A stretch of 64,000 bases of DNA from Flectobacillus sp. BAB-3569 (lineage in GTDB: Bacteria; Bacteroidota; Bacteroidia; Cytophagales; Spirosomataceae), in contig NZ_NJFZ01000032.1 of NCBI RefSeq assembly GCF_002270355.1, positions 32,502 to 96,501 on the forward strand, read 5' to 3'. The notes below the pieces were generated by a model. That model saw only the letters and a list, made by a program, of their open reading frames with translations. It had not been told where the DNA came from and made no database searches. Below, one piece after another: positions 1 to 8,607 of this stretch; the first letter of the stretch is position 1; each line of letters starts with the position of its first letter. A program made the position numbers and the translations under genes.

Positions 1-1
1 C

Positions 2-2074
2 ATGGACTTTATGAAGTTTTATGCTGATAAAGAGCTAAAAGCAGCTCAAGGGAGTCCTACTGCCTTAATGGATATTATCAAAGAAATGCCTTCTACACTT
101 ACTAAAAACTATTTCTTCTTGAATAAGGGTAATCTCCAATTTGAAGATAAAACTACTGCATGGGCGTGCGATCAACTTCGCCTTTCCAATGGGGCTATAT
201 ATGCCGATTTGGACAATGATGGCGATTTAGAAATAGTCACAAATAATGTTAACCTTGAGGCCAGTATTTACCTGAATGAACAAACTCAAGGAAACTATAT
301 TGCATTTGACATAGATGGGTTATTAGATGCCAAAACTTATGGAACCAAAGTTTTGGTGTATCAAAGTGGACAAAAGCAATTAAGAGAGCATTTCCCAACA
401 AGAGGCTTTCAATCTTGTATGATGATTCCACTACATTTTGGGCTAGGGAAAACCAAAGTAGATAGTGTACAAATTATTTTTCCTAACAATAAGAAGCAAA
501 CACTTCTAAATCCGGCAATAAACCAAGTTCATAAAGTTAAAGTTCAAGAACCTTTTGGCCAATGGGCTGTAAATCTCCAAGCTCCATATTTTAAACAAAT
601 TGATACTGACACCTTACCCTACGGCAATGTAGAGGATGATTATAACGACTTCAAGCGCCAATTGCTTTTACCAAATATGTTATCATACATTGGTCCTAAG
701 ACTGCACATGGCGATGTAAATGGAGATGGGTTAGTAGATATATATGTCGGTGGCTCGAAGGGCCAATCAGGTGCTATTTTACTTCAACAACCCAATGGTT
801 CGTGGATAGGAACCGAACAAGCTAGTATCGATAGTGATATCATGTGTACCGATACAGATGCTATTTTTTTTGATGCAGACAAAGATGGCGATTTGGACTT
901 GTATGTCGTAAGTGGAGGATACTCCTACCTTCCTGATGATTTATTGTTACAAGATAGACTTTACCTAAACGATGGTAAAGGTAATTTTAGGAAGGCAGAA
1001 GATAATCTGGTGACAGGTGATTTGAATAGTGACTCTTGTGTAATGACCATTGATTTTGATAAGGATGGCGACCTAGACCTAGTAATCGGAGGAAGAATAA
1101 TTCCTGGGAAGTACCCTTTTTCTCCTGGAAGTCGATTGCTACAAAATGATGGCAAAGGTTTTTTTACAGATGTTACGAAAGAATTAGCACCCGCTCTTGA
1201 AACTTTAGGGAGAATAACTGCTGGCAAAAACATTGACATTGATGGTGATGGATGGGAGGACTTAGTTTTAGTGGGAGAATGGCAGCCTATCCTTTGGATT
1301 AAAAATACAAATGGTAAATTTTTGTCTTCTGAATTATTACTATCAAATTACCCTAGCATTGGCTGGTGGTCATCTTTAGAATCTGCCGATTTGGATAACG
1401 ATGGTGATTTGGACTTGGTGGTTGGAAATTATGGTAAAAACAATCAATTGAAGCCTAGTTTACAGACGCCTGTGTCCCTAACATACGCGGATTTTGACCA
1501 AAATGAGGCTATCGATCCATTTGTGAATTACTATGTGCAAGGGAAAACTTATCCATTGGTAAGCCGTGATGAAGCTTTAAATCAAGTATTTTCATTAAGA
1601 AAAAAGTTTCCTAATTATACTAGTTACGCTGATGCAAGTATGGAGCAACTTTTTACCCCAGAACAGTTATCCAAAGCCAGTAAATTAGAAGCAAATCAGT
1701 TTGAGTCGATTGTATTGCTCAATCAAGGAAAAGGAATATTCAACCCCATCCCTCTTCCAGTCGAAGCGCAAATGTCACCAGTATATGCCATTAGTTTATT
1801 AGATGTTAATTTAGATGGTTTTAAGGATCTAGTTTTAGCTGGAAATCTCTTTCATTCTAGAATTAAAATAGGCAGAATGGATGCTAACTATGGTCAGTTA
1901 TTTTTGAACAAAGGAAATGGTACATTTACCTATATACCTCAAAATCAATCTGGTTTCCAAGTAAAAGGTGAGGTAAGAGATATGGTAATTATCCCTCAAA
2001 CAAAAGGTAGCCAAATACATTTTTTTAGAAATAATGACAGTGTAAAAAGCTATCGTTTGAATAGCAAAAAATAG
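2..2074 (+). CDS. FG-GAP/VCBS repeat protein with ASPIC/UnbV domain (5' end outside window)
   Basis: This is the C-terminal 690 residues of a larger secreted or surface protein. The reading frame is open to the left edge, and the ATG at base 2 falls inside the domain, so it is probably not the true start. Calcium-binding-like FG-GAP/VCBS turns of the type DLDNDGDLE, DVNGDGLVD, DADKDGDLD and DFDKDGDLD recur along the whole length, as expected of beta-propeller blades. An ASPIC/UnbV-like segment lies near residues 95-185 and includes the phrase HFGLGKTKVDSVQI. Full-length family members usually exceed 1,000 residues. The vanadium-haloperoxidase-like gene follows 59 bp downstream on the same strand, a pairing I recall from other Bacteroidota. 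The molecular role is unknown; extracellular binding is inferred. Confidence 0.85.
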   Translation: MDFMKFYADKELKAAQGSPTALMDIIKEMPSTLTKNYFFLNKGNLQFEDKTTAWACDQLRLSNGAIYADLDNDGDLEIVTNNVNLEASIYLNEQTQGNYIAFDIDGLLDAKTYGTKVLVYQSGQKQLREHFPTRGFQSCMMIPLHFGLGKTKVDSVQIIFPNNKKQTLLNPAINQVHKVKVQEPFGQWAVNLQAPYFKQIDTDTLPYGNVEDDYNDFKRQLLLPNMLSYIGPKTAHGDVNGDGLVDIYVGGSKGQSGAILLQQPNGSWIGTEQASIDSDIMCTDTDAIFFDADKDGDLDLYVVSGGYSYLPDDLLLQDRLYLNDGKGNFRKAEDNLVTGDLNSDSCVMTIDFDKDGDLDLVIGGRIIPGKYPFSPGSRLLQNDGKGFFTDVTKELAPALETLGRITAGKNIDIDGDGWEDLVLVGEWQPILWIKNTNGKFLSSELLLSNYPSIGWWSSLESADLDNDGDLDLVVGNYGKNNQLKPSLQTPVSLTYADFDQNEAIDPFVNYYVQGKTYPLVSRDEALNQVFSLRKKFPNYTSYADASMEQLFTPEQLSKASKLEANQFESIVLLNQGKGIFNPIPLPVEAQMSPVYAISLLDVNLDGFKDLVLAGNLFHSRIKIGRMDANYGQLFLNKGNGTFTYIPQNQSGFQVKGEVRDMVIIPQTKGSQIHFFRNNDSVKSYRLNSKK

Positions 2075-2133
2075 AACTCAAACATCTCCACTTTCACATA
2101 CTCGTGTAAGGATGATTGTAAATACTTTCCATT

Positions 2134-3462
2134 ATGAATATTTCTCGCATTTTTCCATTTTTTGTGATGACACTCTTGGCTTTACAATCTATAGCGCAAC
2201 CAAAGCCTAAAGCCAATTCAACGTTATCCACCACAGACTATGTTAAATCCCTAAAGAAAATAACTGATGTCATGGTCGAAGATGTTACGGGTCCCTGTGC
2301 CGCAGCCAGATACTATGCGTACACTACTTTGGCAGCGTGGCAGGTAAATGCATTATGTGAACACAATACCTCAGCCAATCAAGTTCTCTCTCAATTGAGA
2401 CAGTATCCTCAGCTTGGAGATTTGAAGATAGGAGAATCTGTTGTAGCAGATTTTGCATCAATATATACTTTATTAAGAATGGGGGAAGAGCTATTACCCT
2501 CTGGATATTTGTTGGAGAAACCTAAGTTAGAGTTAATTCAAAAGGCTCAGCTTCAATTGACTCCAAAAGCGTTTGCTGAATCAAAAATATTGGCTGATAG
2601 CGTAGTAAAAAGATTTGTGAAATATGCTTTAAAAGATGGTTACGTAAAAACGAGTGGTTATTTAAGATATACACCAATCAATAAACCTGGATACTGGCAA
2701 CCGACCCCACCAGCATATACAGAAGCGTATGAGCCTCATTGGCGAACTCTTCGCCCTTTTGTACTAGATAGTGCTGCTCAATTTAAACCCAATCCTCCTG
2801 TAGTTTACAGTGCAGACCCAAAGAGTGAGTTTTATGCTCTTACCAAAGAAGTATACGAGGCATCTCGAAACCTGACAAAGGACCAATTACATATTGCAAA
2901 TTTCTGGGATTGTAATCCTTTTTTCTTAAACCAAAAAGGACATATCAGTTTTGGGACAAAGAAGATTTCTCCTGGGGGGCATTGGATGGGAATTACTGGT
3001 ATCGCATGTACTCAAAAGAAATTAGACCTAAATAAAACGATTCGAACGCATGCACTTGTTGCCATGACGATGGCGGACGCTTTTATTTCTTGTTGGGATG
3101 AGAAATATCGAAGTAACCGAATAAGACCCGAAACGGTGATCAATCAGTGGATAGATCCAGCATGGAGAGCTGTCCTACAAACTCCTCCTTTTCCAGAATA
3201 TACGAGTGGACATAGCGTTGTATCTGCTTCTGTAGCAACAGTTTTAACTGCGCTAGTAGGTGATAATTTTGCCTATACAGATGTGGTAGAAGTAGAGTTT
3301 GGAGTTCCTGCTCGAAAATTCAAATCTTTTAAACATGCTGCCCAAGAAGCAGCCATCTCTAGACTCTATGGGGGAATCCATTTTCGAGATTCAATTGAAG
3401 ATGGTGGTAAACAAGGAGAAAATATAGGTGAGTATATTTTGAAGAAATTAGCATTAAAATAA
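2134..3462 (+). CDS. Vanadium-dependent haloperoxidase-like / PAP2 superfamily protein
   Basis: This 442-residue protein starts with a signal peptide ending near SIAQ and carries the complete vanadate/phosphate-binding signature of the PAP2-haloperoxidase superfamily. The first element is K324 with six residues to R331-P332, the second is TSGH with H360, and the third is SRLYGGIH with R410 and H416. These residues bind vanadate in chloroperoxidases and phosphate in acid phosphatases, so sequence alone does not decide between the two. The length and the location after an FG-GAP/ASPIC protein fit the haloperoxidase-like group common in Bacteroidota. It is probably exported to the periplasm or beyond. 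Expression is probably shared with the upstream gene, because the 59-bp gap shows no terminator. Confidence 0.85.
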   Translation: MNISRIFPFFVMTLLALQSIAQPKPKANSTLSTTDYVKSLKKITDVMVEDVTGPCAAARYYAYTTLAAWQVNALCEHNTSANQVLSQLRQYPQLGDLKIGESVVADFASIYTLLRMGEELLPSGYLLEKPKLELIQKAQLQLTPKAFAESKILADSVVKRFVKYALKDGYVKTSGYLRYTPINKPGYWQPTPPAYTEAYEPHWRTLRPFVLDSAAQFKPNPPVVYSADPKSEFYALTKEVYEASRNLTKDQLHIANFWDCNPFFLNQKGHISFGTKKISPGGHWMGITGIACTQKKLDLNKTIRTHALVAMTMADAFISCWDEKYRSNRIRPETVINQWIDPAWRAVLQTPPFPEYTSGHSVVSASVATVLTALVGDNFAYTDVVEVEFGVPARKFKSFKHAAQEAAISRLYGGIHFRDSIEDGGKQGENIGEYILKKLALK

Positions 3463-3490
3463 TAGTATCTAAGTTTTGATAAGTAATAGT

Positions 3491-3651
3491 GCAAAATAAG
3501 ATTTGATTTATGTGCTTTAGGGACAAGTCAACGGGCACAAGGCACAGAGTGTTAAAATGCTTTTATTGACCTCATCCATGCTTTTTTACAAAGCCCACCG
3601 CCGAAAGCCGATACCTGAAGGCCCAAAGCACAATCTTAAATTTTATTTTGC
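3491..3651 (+). repeat. MITE-like intergenic element, copy 1
   Basis: This 161-bp unit begins GCAAAATAAGATTTGATTTA and ends CTTAAATTTTATTTTGC, so the ends form inverted repeats of about 17 bp with a few mismatches. It has no coding capacity. The interior carries the words GGCACAAGGCACAGAG and GCCGAAAGCCGATACC. The next copy begins only 20 bp later and is nearly identical. Further diverged copies lie near 7120 and, inverted, near 60675. Terminal inverted repeats without a transposase, together with dispersal, make a miniature inverted-repeat element the best reading. Confidence 0.75.
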
Positions 3652-3671
3652 CCACTAACTTAAGTAATCGA

Positions 3672-3831
3672 GCAAAATAAGATTTAAGTTATGTGTTTAG
3701 GGACAAGGCAACGGGCACAAGGCACAGAGTGTTAAAATGCTTTTATTGACCTCAGCCATGCTTTTTTACAAAGCCCACCGCCGAAAGCCGATACCTGAAG
3801 GCCCAAAGCACAATCTTAAATTTTATTTTGC
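3672..3831 (+). repeat. MITE-like intergenic element, copy 2
   Basis: This 160-bp copy is almost identical to copy 1. Its left end, GCAAAATAAGATTTAAG, is closer to a perfect inverted match of the right end, CTTAAATTTTATTTTGC, with one mismatch over 17 bp. The two copies sit head to tail with a period of about 181 bp. Both are followed by the same flank, CCACTAACTTAAGTA, so the duplication took in the spacer. The near identity points to recent tandem duplication. Confidence 0.75.
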
Positions 3832-3851
3832 CCACTAACTTAAGTAGTCAT

Positions 3852-3871
3852 GCAAAATAAAATTTAAGTGA
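3852..3871 (+). repeat. Remnant third left end of the MITE-like element
   Basis: The sequence GCAAAATAAAATTTAAGTGA repeats the left terminus of the element directly after copy 2, but the interior is missing. It is either a truncated third tandem unit or the leftover of an excision. It also equals the complement of the element's right end, so together with 3815-3831 it can form a hairpin. Confidence 0.5.
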
Positions 3872-4012
3872 TGGTGAGAACAAAGTATTGATAATTAAAA
3901 TTTTACATTCACAATTCACCACTCATAATTCAGCACTATTACTTACATTCACCCAATTTCAATTTTAATAGCCGGAACTCAAGTAGAATTTTCTGGCAAA
4001 TCAAAACACCCA

Positions 4013-5458
4013 ATGAAAAAATCATTTTTAATCGCAGGTTTGGCCGCTAGCTTATTTGGCTTCAATGCTAACGCCCAACAACACTCAGAACAAGACCATA
4101 GCAAGTATGTATGGCCGAAGGACGAGTTGGTAAAAAAGAAATTAGACAACTGGCAAGACATCAAATTTGGTTTGTTGATGCACTGGGGTACCTACAGCGA
4201 ATGGGGTATCGTTGAGTCTTGGTCATTATGTCCTGAAGATGAGGGTTGGTGCGAGCGTAAAGGGGCGTCTTCTACCAATTATTTTGAATACAAAAAAGCT
4301 TACGAAAACCTTCAAACTACCTTTAATCCTGTAAAATTTGCGCCAGAAAAATGGGCAGATGCTGCTCAAAAAGCAGGGATGAAGTATGTGGTTTTTACCA
4401 CAAAGCACCATGACGGTTTTTGTATGTTTGATTCAAAATATACCAATTACAAAGTGACGGATGCAAAAACGCCTTTCTCTAGTAATCCACGTAGCAATAT
4501 TGCCAAGGAAGTATTTGATGCTTTTCGTAAAAAAGATTTCATGGTTGGGGCTTATTTCTCGAAACCTGACTGGAATACGCCTTCATATTGGTGGTCATAT
4601 TTTCCACCAAAAGACCGCAATGTCAACTATGATCCAAAGAAATATCCTCAAAAATGGCAAGAGTTCAAAGACTTTACCTACAACCAAATTGAGGAGTTGA
4701 TGACCCAATATGGCAAAATGGATATTCTTTGGTTAGATGGCGGTTGGGTACGTCCATTCTCGACGATTGATCCAAATATCAGTTGGCAAAAAACGATTCC
4801 TTATGACCAAGATATTGACATGGCAAAAATTGCTGCTATGGGTCGTAAGAATCAACCTGGGCTTTTGGTGGTTGACCGTACTGTAACGGGTGAATTCGAA
4901 AACTATGTAACACCAGAACAGTCTATTCCTGACCATTACATGCCGATTCCTTGGGAGACTTGTACTACTATGGGGACCAGCTGGTCGTATGTACCTAATG
5001 ACAAGTACAAATCGCTTCGTGAAATCATTCACATGTTGGTCGACATCGTGGCTAAAAATGGTAACTTATTGTTGAATGTAGCCCCAGGACCAGACGGTGA
5101 ATGGCACAACGAAGCCTACCAACGTATGGAAGAAATGGGTAAATGGGTATCTGTAAACGGAGAATCTATTTACGGTACCAAACCTGTGGCGCCATACCGT
5201 GAAGGACAATGGGCATTTACTGGAAAAGAAAAATCAACGTATTTGACTTACTTGGCCAAAGAAGGAGAAACTGTTCCAGCGACGGTGGTTTTACCTTGGA
5301 AAAAGGCTGAAAAGTCTACAATTGTAACATTGATTGGAGAAATCAAACCTTTAAAATACAAAATTACTCCTAACGGAATTGAAGTAACTATTCCTGAAAA
5401 AGTTCGTGCAGCTTTTGCTTCGCAACCAGCTTGGGTATTTAAAGTGACAAATAAATAA
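4013..5458 (+). CDS. Alpha-L-fucosidase, GH29, secreted
   Basis: This 481-residue glycoside hydrolase family 29 enzyme removes terminal alpha-L-fucose from glycans. A signal peptide (MKKSFLIAGLAASLFGFNAN, then AQ) directs export. The GH29 hallmarks are present: KFGLLMHWGTYSEWG near residue 55, TKHHDGFCMFDSKYTNY near 125-145, and LWLDGG with D242 as the predicted catalytic nucleophile. The C-terminal 100 residues form the beta-sandwich normally found after the barrel. The start is the ATG directly before the signal peptide. It stands alone, with repeats on both sides and no SusC/SusD pair, so substrate import must rely on genes elsewhere. A second, more divergent GH29 lies at 27543-28895. Confidence 0.95.
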   Translation: MKKSFLIAGLAASLFGFNANAQQHSEQDHSKYVWPKDELVKKKLDNWQDIKFGLLMHWGTYSEWGIVESWSLCPEDEGWCERKGASSTNYFEYKKAYENLQTTFNPVKFAPEKWADAAQKAGMKYVVFTTKHHDGFCMFDSKYTNYKVTDAKTPFSSNPRSNIAKEVFDAFRKKDFMVGAYFSKPDWNTPSYWWSYFPPKDRNVNYDPKKYPQKWQEFKDFTYNQIEELMTQYGKMDILWLDGGWVRPFSTIDPNISWQKTIPYDQDIDMAKIAAMGRKNQPGLLVVDRTVTGEFENYVTPEQSIPDHYMPIPWETCTTMGTSWSYVPNDKYKSLREIIHMLVDIVAKNGNLLLNVAPGPDGEWHNEAYQRMEEMGKWVSVNGESIYGTKPVAPYREGQWAFTGKEKSTYLTYLAKEGETVPATVVLPWKKAEKSTIVTLIGEIKPLKYKITPNGIEVTIPEKVRAAFASQPAWVFKVTNK

Positions 5459-5572
5459 GATGCAGATTGAGTTCTCCTGAATTTATTGATTTAGGGTTAT
5501 GCTGTATCTGTGTCAGGAAAAGAGGGAGCATCTCTAATTGAGCGATTATGTGATACATCAGTAAAGATGCAA

Positions 5573-5690
5573 TGATGGCATCTTAAGCCGTTCATATCTA
5601 GCATAGTAGCATCAAAAAAGCGGTCAAAAATTTATTTTTCGACCGCTTTTTTGATAAAAACTTGTAGAATAATCCCAACCCTAGAAATTG
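5573..5690 (-). repeat. Palindromic intergenic repeat family B, copy A (with hairpin)
   Basis: Read on the minus strand, this unit matches the copies near 50240 and 52320. It contains a segment like TTGGGATTATTCT, then the hairpin core at 5611-5655 (stem ATCAAAAAAGCGGTC pairing with GACCGCTTTTTTGAT), then GATGCTACTATGCTAGATAT and GGCTTAAGATGC. The core has T-runs on both sides, so it can act as a terminator in either direction. It lies about 150 bp after the fucosidase gene and is the only strong candidate terminator there. The other copies are in the opposite orientation. Confidence 0.7.
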
Positions 5691-5759
5691 GGGTTTATTC
5701 ATGTTTTTGATGCTATTAGGTTAGTTAAGTATTAGTCCAAAAGAAGATTTAAAATGCTT

Positions 5760-5850
5760 AGACAGCAGGCTCTAGGCAAAGAGTTTAATAACCAAAGACC
5801 TGCTTTTTCCAAAGCCCATCGCTGAAAGCTGATATCTCAAAGCCTAAATA
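5760..5850 (+). repeat. Possible degenerate MITE-like copy
   Basis: Words typical of the element at 3491-3831 recur here in the same order: GGCAAAGAG, then AAAGCCCATCGCTGAAAGC and GATATCTCAAAGCC. The terminal inverted repeats are not recognisable. It is either an old decayed copy or a related intergenic sequence; the call is tentative. Confidence 0.35.
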
Positions 5851-5864
5851 CTTCTACAAATGGA

Positions 5865-5883
5865 ATCACTCACTCGCTCAATA
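5865..5883 (-). repeat. 3'-flank motif AATCACTCACTCGCTCAAT
   Basis: This short sequence sits about 10 bp after the stop codon of the minus-strand glycosyltransferase. It is one of four related motifs, each just downstream of a minus-strand gene (others near 26796, 50360 and 52438). On the coding strand they read as imperfect repeats of ATTGAGTG. Function unknown. Confidence 0.45.
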
Positions 5884-5891
5884 TTCTACCA

Positions 5892-6884
5892 TTAAATTCT
5901 GTACCTAATTATGCGTTTGATGGTATTTTTTACGAAGTATTTGAGCGTAATCTGATTTTGATGCATTAAAAAGCTTTGCCAAGCATGTTTGTGAGCTGCT
6001 TGAGGACTACGATAATCATGATAAATTTTATCGGAAATTTTGGCAAAGTATTGTGAGAAATTTTTTAAAGCCTCTTGCTTAAGCTCCTTTCTTTTGTCTG
6101 TTGGCCAATAGTGCTGAATAATGTCTATAACCTTCAGGATGCTTTTGATATCATCGTTTGATAAAAAGGAACGACTTGTGATATTATTCTGATGGAGTCG
6201 ATATAGGGCAAGGTATTTTGGGGTATAGGCAAAATCGTATTTGGAGGCAATTCTTACCCACATTTCCCAATCTTCGCCATAGTGTACGGCAAAAAAACTA
6301 CCCAAATCTTCATATACCGAGCGTTTTACAACAATTGCGGGGGGCTGTACTCGCTGCCCTTTTGAGATTCTTTCAAACCAATTATGCAGAATTCCTGATT
6401 CATGATGCAAGGGAGGTAAGGCATATAGTTCTTCATTTTTTTCATTCATATAGATATAATCAGTGAACACTGCACCGACCTTCGGATAAGACCGAATCAA
6501 CTCAAAAATCTCATGATAAAATCCCTCTTTCACCATATCATCACCATGTAAGATATGAATCCAGTGACCTTTAGCACGATTGATACAGGTCTCAAAGTTT
6601 CTGAGGCTACCCACATTTTTTTCCTGACGAAAGTAACCGATATTCAAATGACTGTATTTCTCTACAATAGCACCAAGGTCGCCATCTGTGCTGTGGTCAT
6701 CGATAATTTCTATTTGAAAATCAGAGAAGTCCTGAACTTGATGTATGACGCTTTTTAGGGTCTGCTCGACATACGCATAACAATTATAGGCAGGGATCAT
6801 AACAGATATCAACGGCCTTTTATCAATACTAATTGCCTCAATTTTGGGAGGCGAATCAGGAGTTCTAACGTTGTAAAGAGACAT
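5892..6884 (-). CDS. Glycosyltransferase family 2
   Basis: This 330-residue cytoplasmic glycosyltransferase has a GT-A fold. The GT2 core begins at about residue 25 with ISVMIPAYNCYAYVEQTLKS, followed by IEIIDDHSTDG near 60 and the metal-binding HGDD at 113-116. The tail after residue 230 is helical and basic, which fits peripheral membrane association. It is the last gene of the run HAD, Wzm, Wzt, GT2, GT2, separated by 416 bp that include a MITE-like copy, so it may have its own promoter. The role inferred from context is adding a sugar to the polysaccharide exported by the upstream ABC transporter. Donor and acceptor cannot be read from the sequence. Confidence 0.9.
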   Translation of the reverse strand: MSLYNVRTPDSPPKIEAISIDKRPLISVMIPAYNCYAYVEQTLKSVIHQVQDFSDFQIEIIDDHSTDGDLGAIVEKYSHLNIGYFRQEKNVGSLRNFETCINRAKGHWIHILHGDDMVKEGFYHEIFELIRSYPKVGAVFTDYIYMNEKNEELYALPPLHHESGILHNWFERISKGQRVQPPAIVVKRSVYEDLGSFFAVHYGEDWEMWVRIASKYDFAYTPKYLALYRLHQNNITSRSFLSNDDIKSILKVIDIIQHYWPTDKRKELKQEALKNFSQYFAKISDKIYHDYRSPQAAHKHAWQSFLMHQNQITLKYFVKNTIKRIIRYRI

Positions 6885-7119
6885 AATATTAAACTAGATG
6901 ATATATTAAACAATAAGGAAATATGGCAATTCAGAAATGCCGAAATTTATAAGAATGTATAGCAAGAAGAGTTGAATCAAGGAATAATGCACAATATTCA
7001 TGCATTATTGGGCTTTTGGCGTTCAGCCGTTGGTAGCAGACAAAATGTAATTATGACTTCTTAAGCAACACCATAAACTATTTCACTAACGACTTGTAGC
7101 CGAATACCTAGGTAATCGT
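6885..7119. other. Intergenic sequence, no gene seen
   Basis: This stretch between the two glycosyltransferase genes contains no ORF with coding character. I see no clear TAnnTTTG promoter for the downstream minus-strand gene. A MITE-like copy follows at 7120. Confidence 0.5.
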
Positions 7120-7260
7120 GCAAAATAAGAATTAAGTTTTTTGTTGAAGGCATAAGGCAACAGGCACAAGGCAAAGAGTCTTAAATTGTTTTTAGTAACG
7201 ATAGATATATTTTTGCCGAAAGCTCAAAGCCGTAAGCTCAAAAATTCAATTATATTTTGC
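7120..7260 (+). repeat. MITE-like intergenic element, diverged copy
   Basis: This copy starts GCAAAATAAGAATTAAG and ends TTCAATTATATTTTGC, recognisably the same inverted ends as at 3491-3831. The interior retains GGCAACAGGCACAAGGCAAAG and GCCGAAAGCTCAAAGCC but is about 20 bp shorter. Its left flank, GGTAATCGT, resembles the flank of copy 2 (AGTAATCGA). It sits 40 bp beyond the 3' end of a minus-strand gene. Confidence 0.65.
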
Positions 7261-7300
7261 GTACCCACTAGTTTTTTGAAAATCTGTGTAGCATTACAGT

Positions 7301-8581
7301 TCAAATTTCTGGATAAAAAGGAGAATCTTTATGTTTTAGGAAAAATTTCCAACCAGAAAAACATCCTTTTATTTCTTCTAAAATGAACTTGTTATGTCTT
7401 GATTTTGGATGTAAAATAGCAAATTTAATTCGTTTAAGATAGTAGAGTGGTAAGCTTTTTCTAAGTCTGTACAATTCTCCTTGATGATGATATTTCTGGT
7501 ATTGCACCAATACAGAACTTACATTCCCTCTCATGTAGGCAAATATCTGCTTTTTTAAATCATTCCACGACTCACGATGTTGATGATAAACATAAATATG
7601 AGGAAAATATCTACAGGTAAAACCTTCTGCCATAATCCGATACCAGTATTCTGAGTCACCACTACAACCAGAGGCACCTACATCCAATCTTTCATCAAAA
7701 TATCCTACTTTTTCAAATACTGTTTTCCTAAATGCCATATTCGCCCCAGCTCCAACATCCCAAGCAGGTACTCCCACAGGTAGATGTTTAGCAAAATAGG
7801 CCTTATCAAAAATAAGTGGTTGATGACCTTTGTTGAATCCCCAAAATCTCTCAAAAAAACATTGAGCCTCGGTGTCTAATCTATACGGTATAACCAGTCC
7901 TGTGACCGACATCGTAAGTGGATCTTCAAAGCTTTGTCTGATTTGAGAAACCCATTCTGGGGTAACAATTACATCATCGTCGGTGTAGGCTAGAATCTCA
8001 GCTTTTGCTGTAAGTGCTCCCGTATTTCTGGCAATATCTAACCCTTTACGGGGTTCTAATACATAAGTTACTGAGGGAAACTCCTTTTTAATTAACTCCG
8101 CCGTTCCACTATCTGATGGCGCATTATCTACTACTACTATTTCGAAGTTTTTTTCCGTGGAAAGAAAAAGTCTGGTAAGACATTCTCTGAGCGCGGAGGT
8201 TCTATTCCTCGTACAAATCACAACAGATATACTTGGTAATGAAGTAGTAGGAGTAGGACGTTGAAATATTTTTTTATAATTACTAGAAAATTGCTCGTTT
8301 AGATAGGTTGGGTTGTCCTTAAATGCACGTAAAAGTTGATGTTTTTCGGACACATTGAGCGGCTTAAAATAGAAAGACCATGCTTGTTTCAACGAGTTTA
8401 TAATAAAACTCTCCCATTCTGTTAGATCTTTTGGGTAAATGCTATCTAGCCAAAGATGCCCCATTGGAATATTATTGTACCAAAAAAGATAGTAGGCCGC
8501 TTCTCCGTTTGGGAGAGCTGGAATACCTTCCTCTAGGTGACAATGATGTATTTTACGTGAAGAATAAGCGGTTTTACTCAT
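7301..8581 (-). CDS. Glycosyltransferase family 2 with extra N-terminal domain
   Basis: The protein has 426 residues. The GT2 domain starts near residue 116 (ISVVICTRNRTSALRECL), with VVDNAPSDSGT near 150, the donor-binding RKGLDIARNTG near 178-188 and the metal motif DDD at 201-203. The acceptor-side motif ASGCSGDSEYWYRI lies near 305. The first 110 residues are outside the GT2 core and I do not recognise them; they may bind acceptor or partner proteins. A predicted amphipathic helical tail follows. The gene starts 26 bp after the Wzt stop codon, so co-transcription with the ABC transporter is very likely. The role is assembly of the exported polysaccharide. Confidence 0.9.
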   Translation of the reverse strand: MSKTAYSSRKIHHCHLEEGIPALPNGEAAYYLFWYNNIPMGHLWLDSIYPKDLTEWESFIINSLKQAWSFYFKPLNVSEKHQLLRAFKDNPTYLNEQFSSNYKKIFQRPTPTTSLPSISVVICTRNRTSALRECLTRLFLSTEKNFEIVVVDNAPSDSGTAELIKKEFPSVTYVLEPRKGLDIARNTGALTAKAEILAYTDDDVIVTPEWVSQIRQSFEDPLTMSVTGLVIPYRLDTEAQCFFERFWGFNKGHQPLIFDKAYFAKHLPVGVPAWDVGAGANMAFRKTVFEKVGYFDERLDVGASGCSGDSEYWYRIMAEGFTCRYFPHIYVYHQHRESWNDLKKQIFAYMRGNVSSVLVQYQKYHHQGELYRLRKSLPLYYLKRIKFAILHPKSRHNKFILEEIKGCFSGWKFFLKHKDSPFYPEI

Positions 8582-8607
8582 AACACCTTCGAGATATTAA
8601 ATGGGGT

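Noticed and set aside
3491..3871. Possible CRISPR array
   Set aside because: Only two full units of about 160 bp with inverted ends and nearly identical spacers; there are no short repeats with unique spacers and no cas genes.
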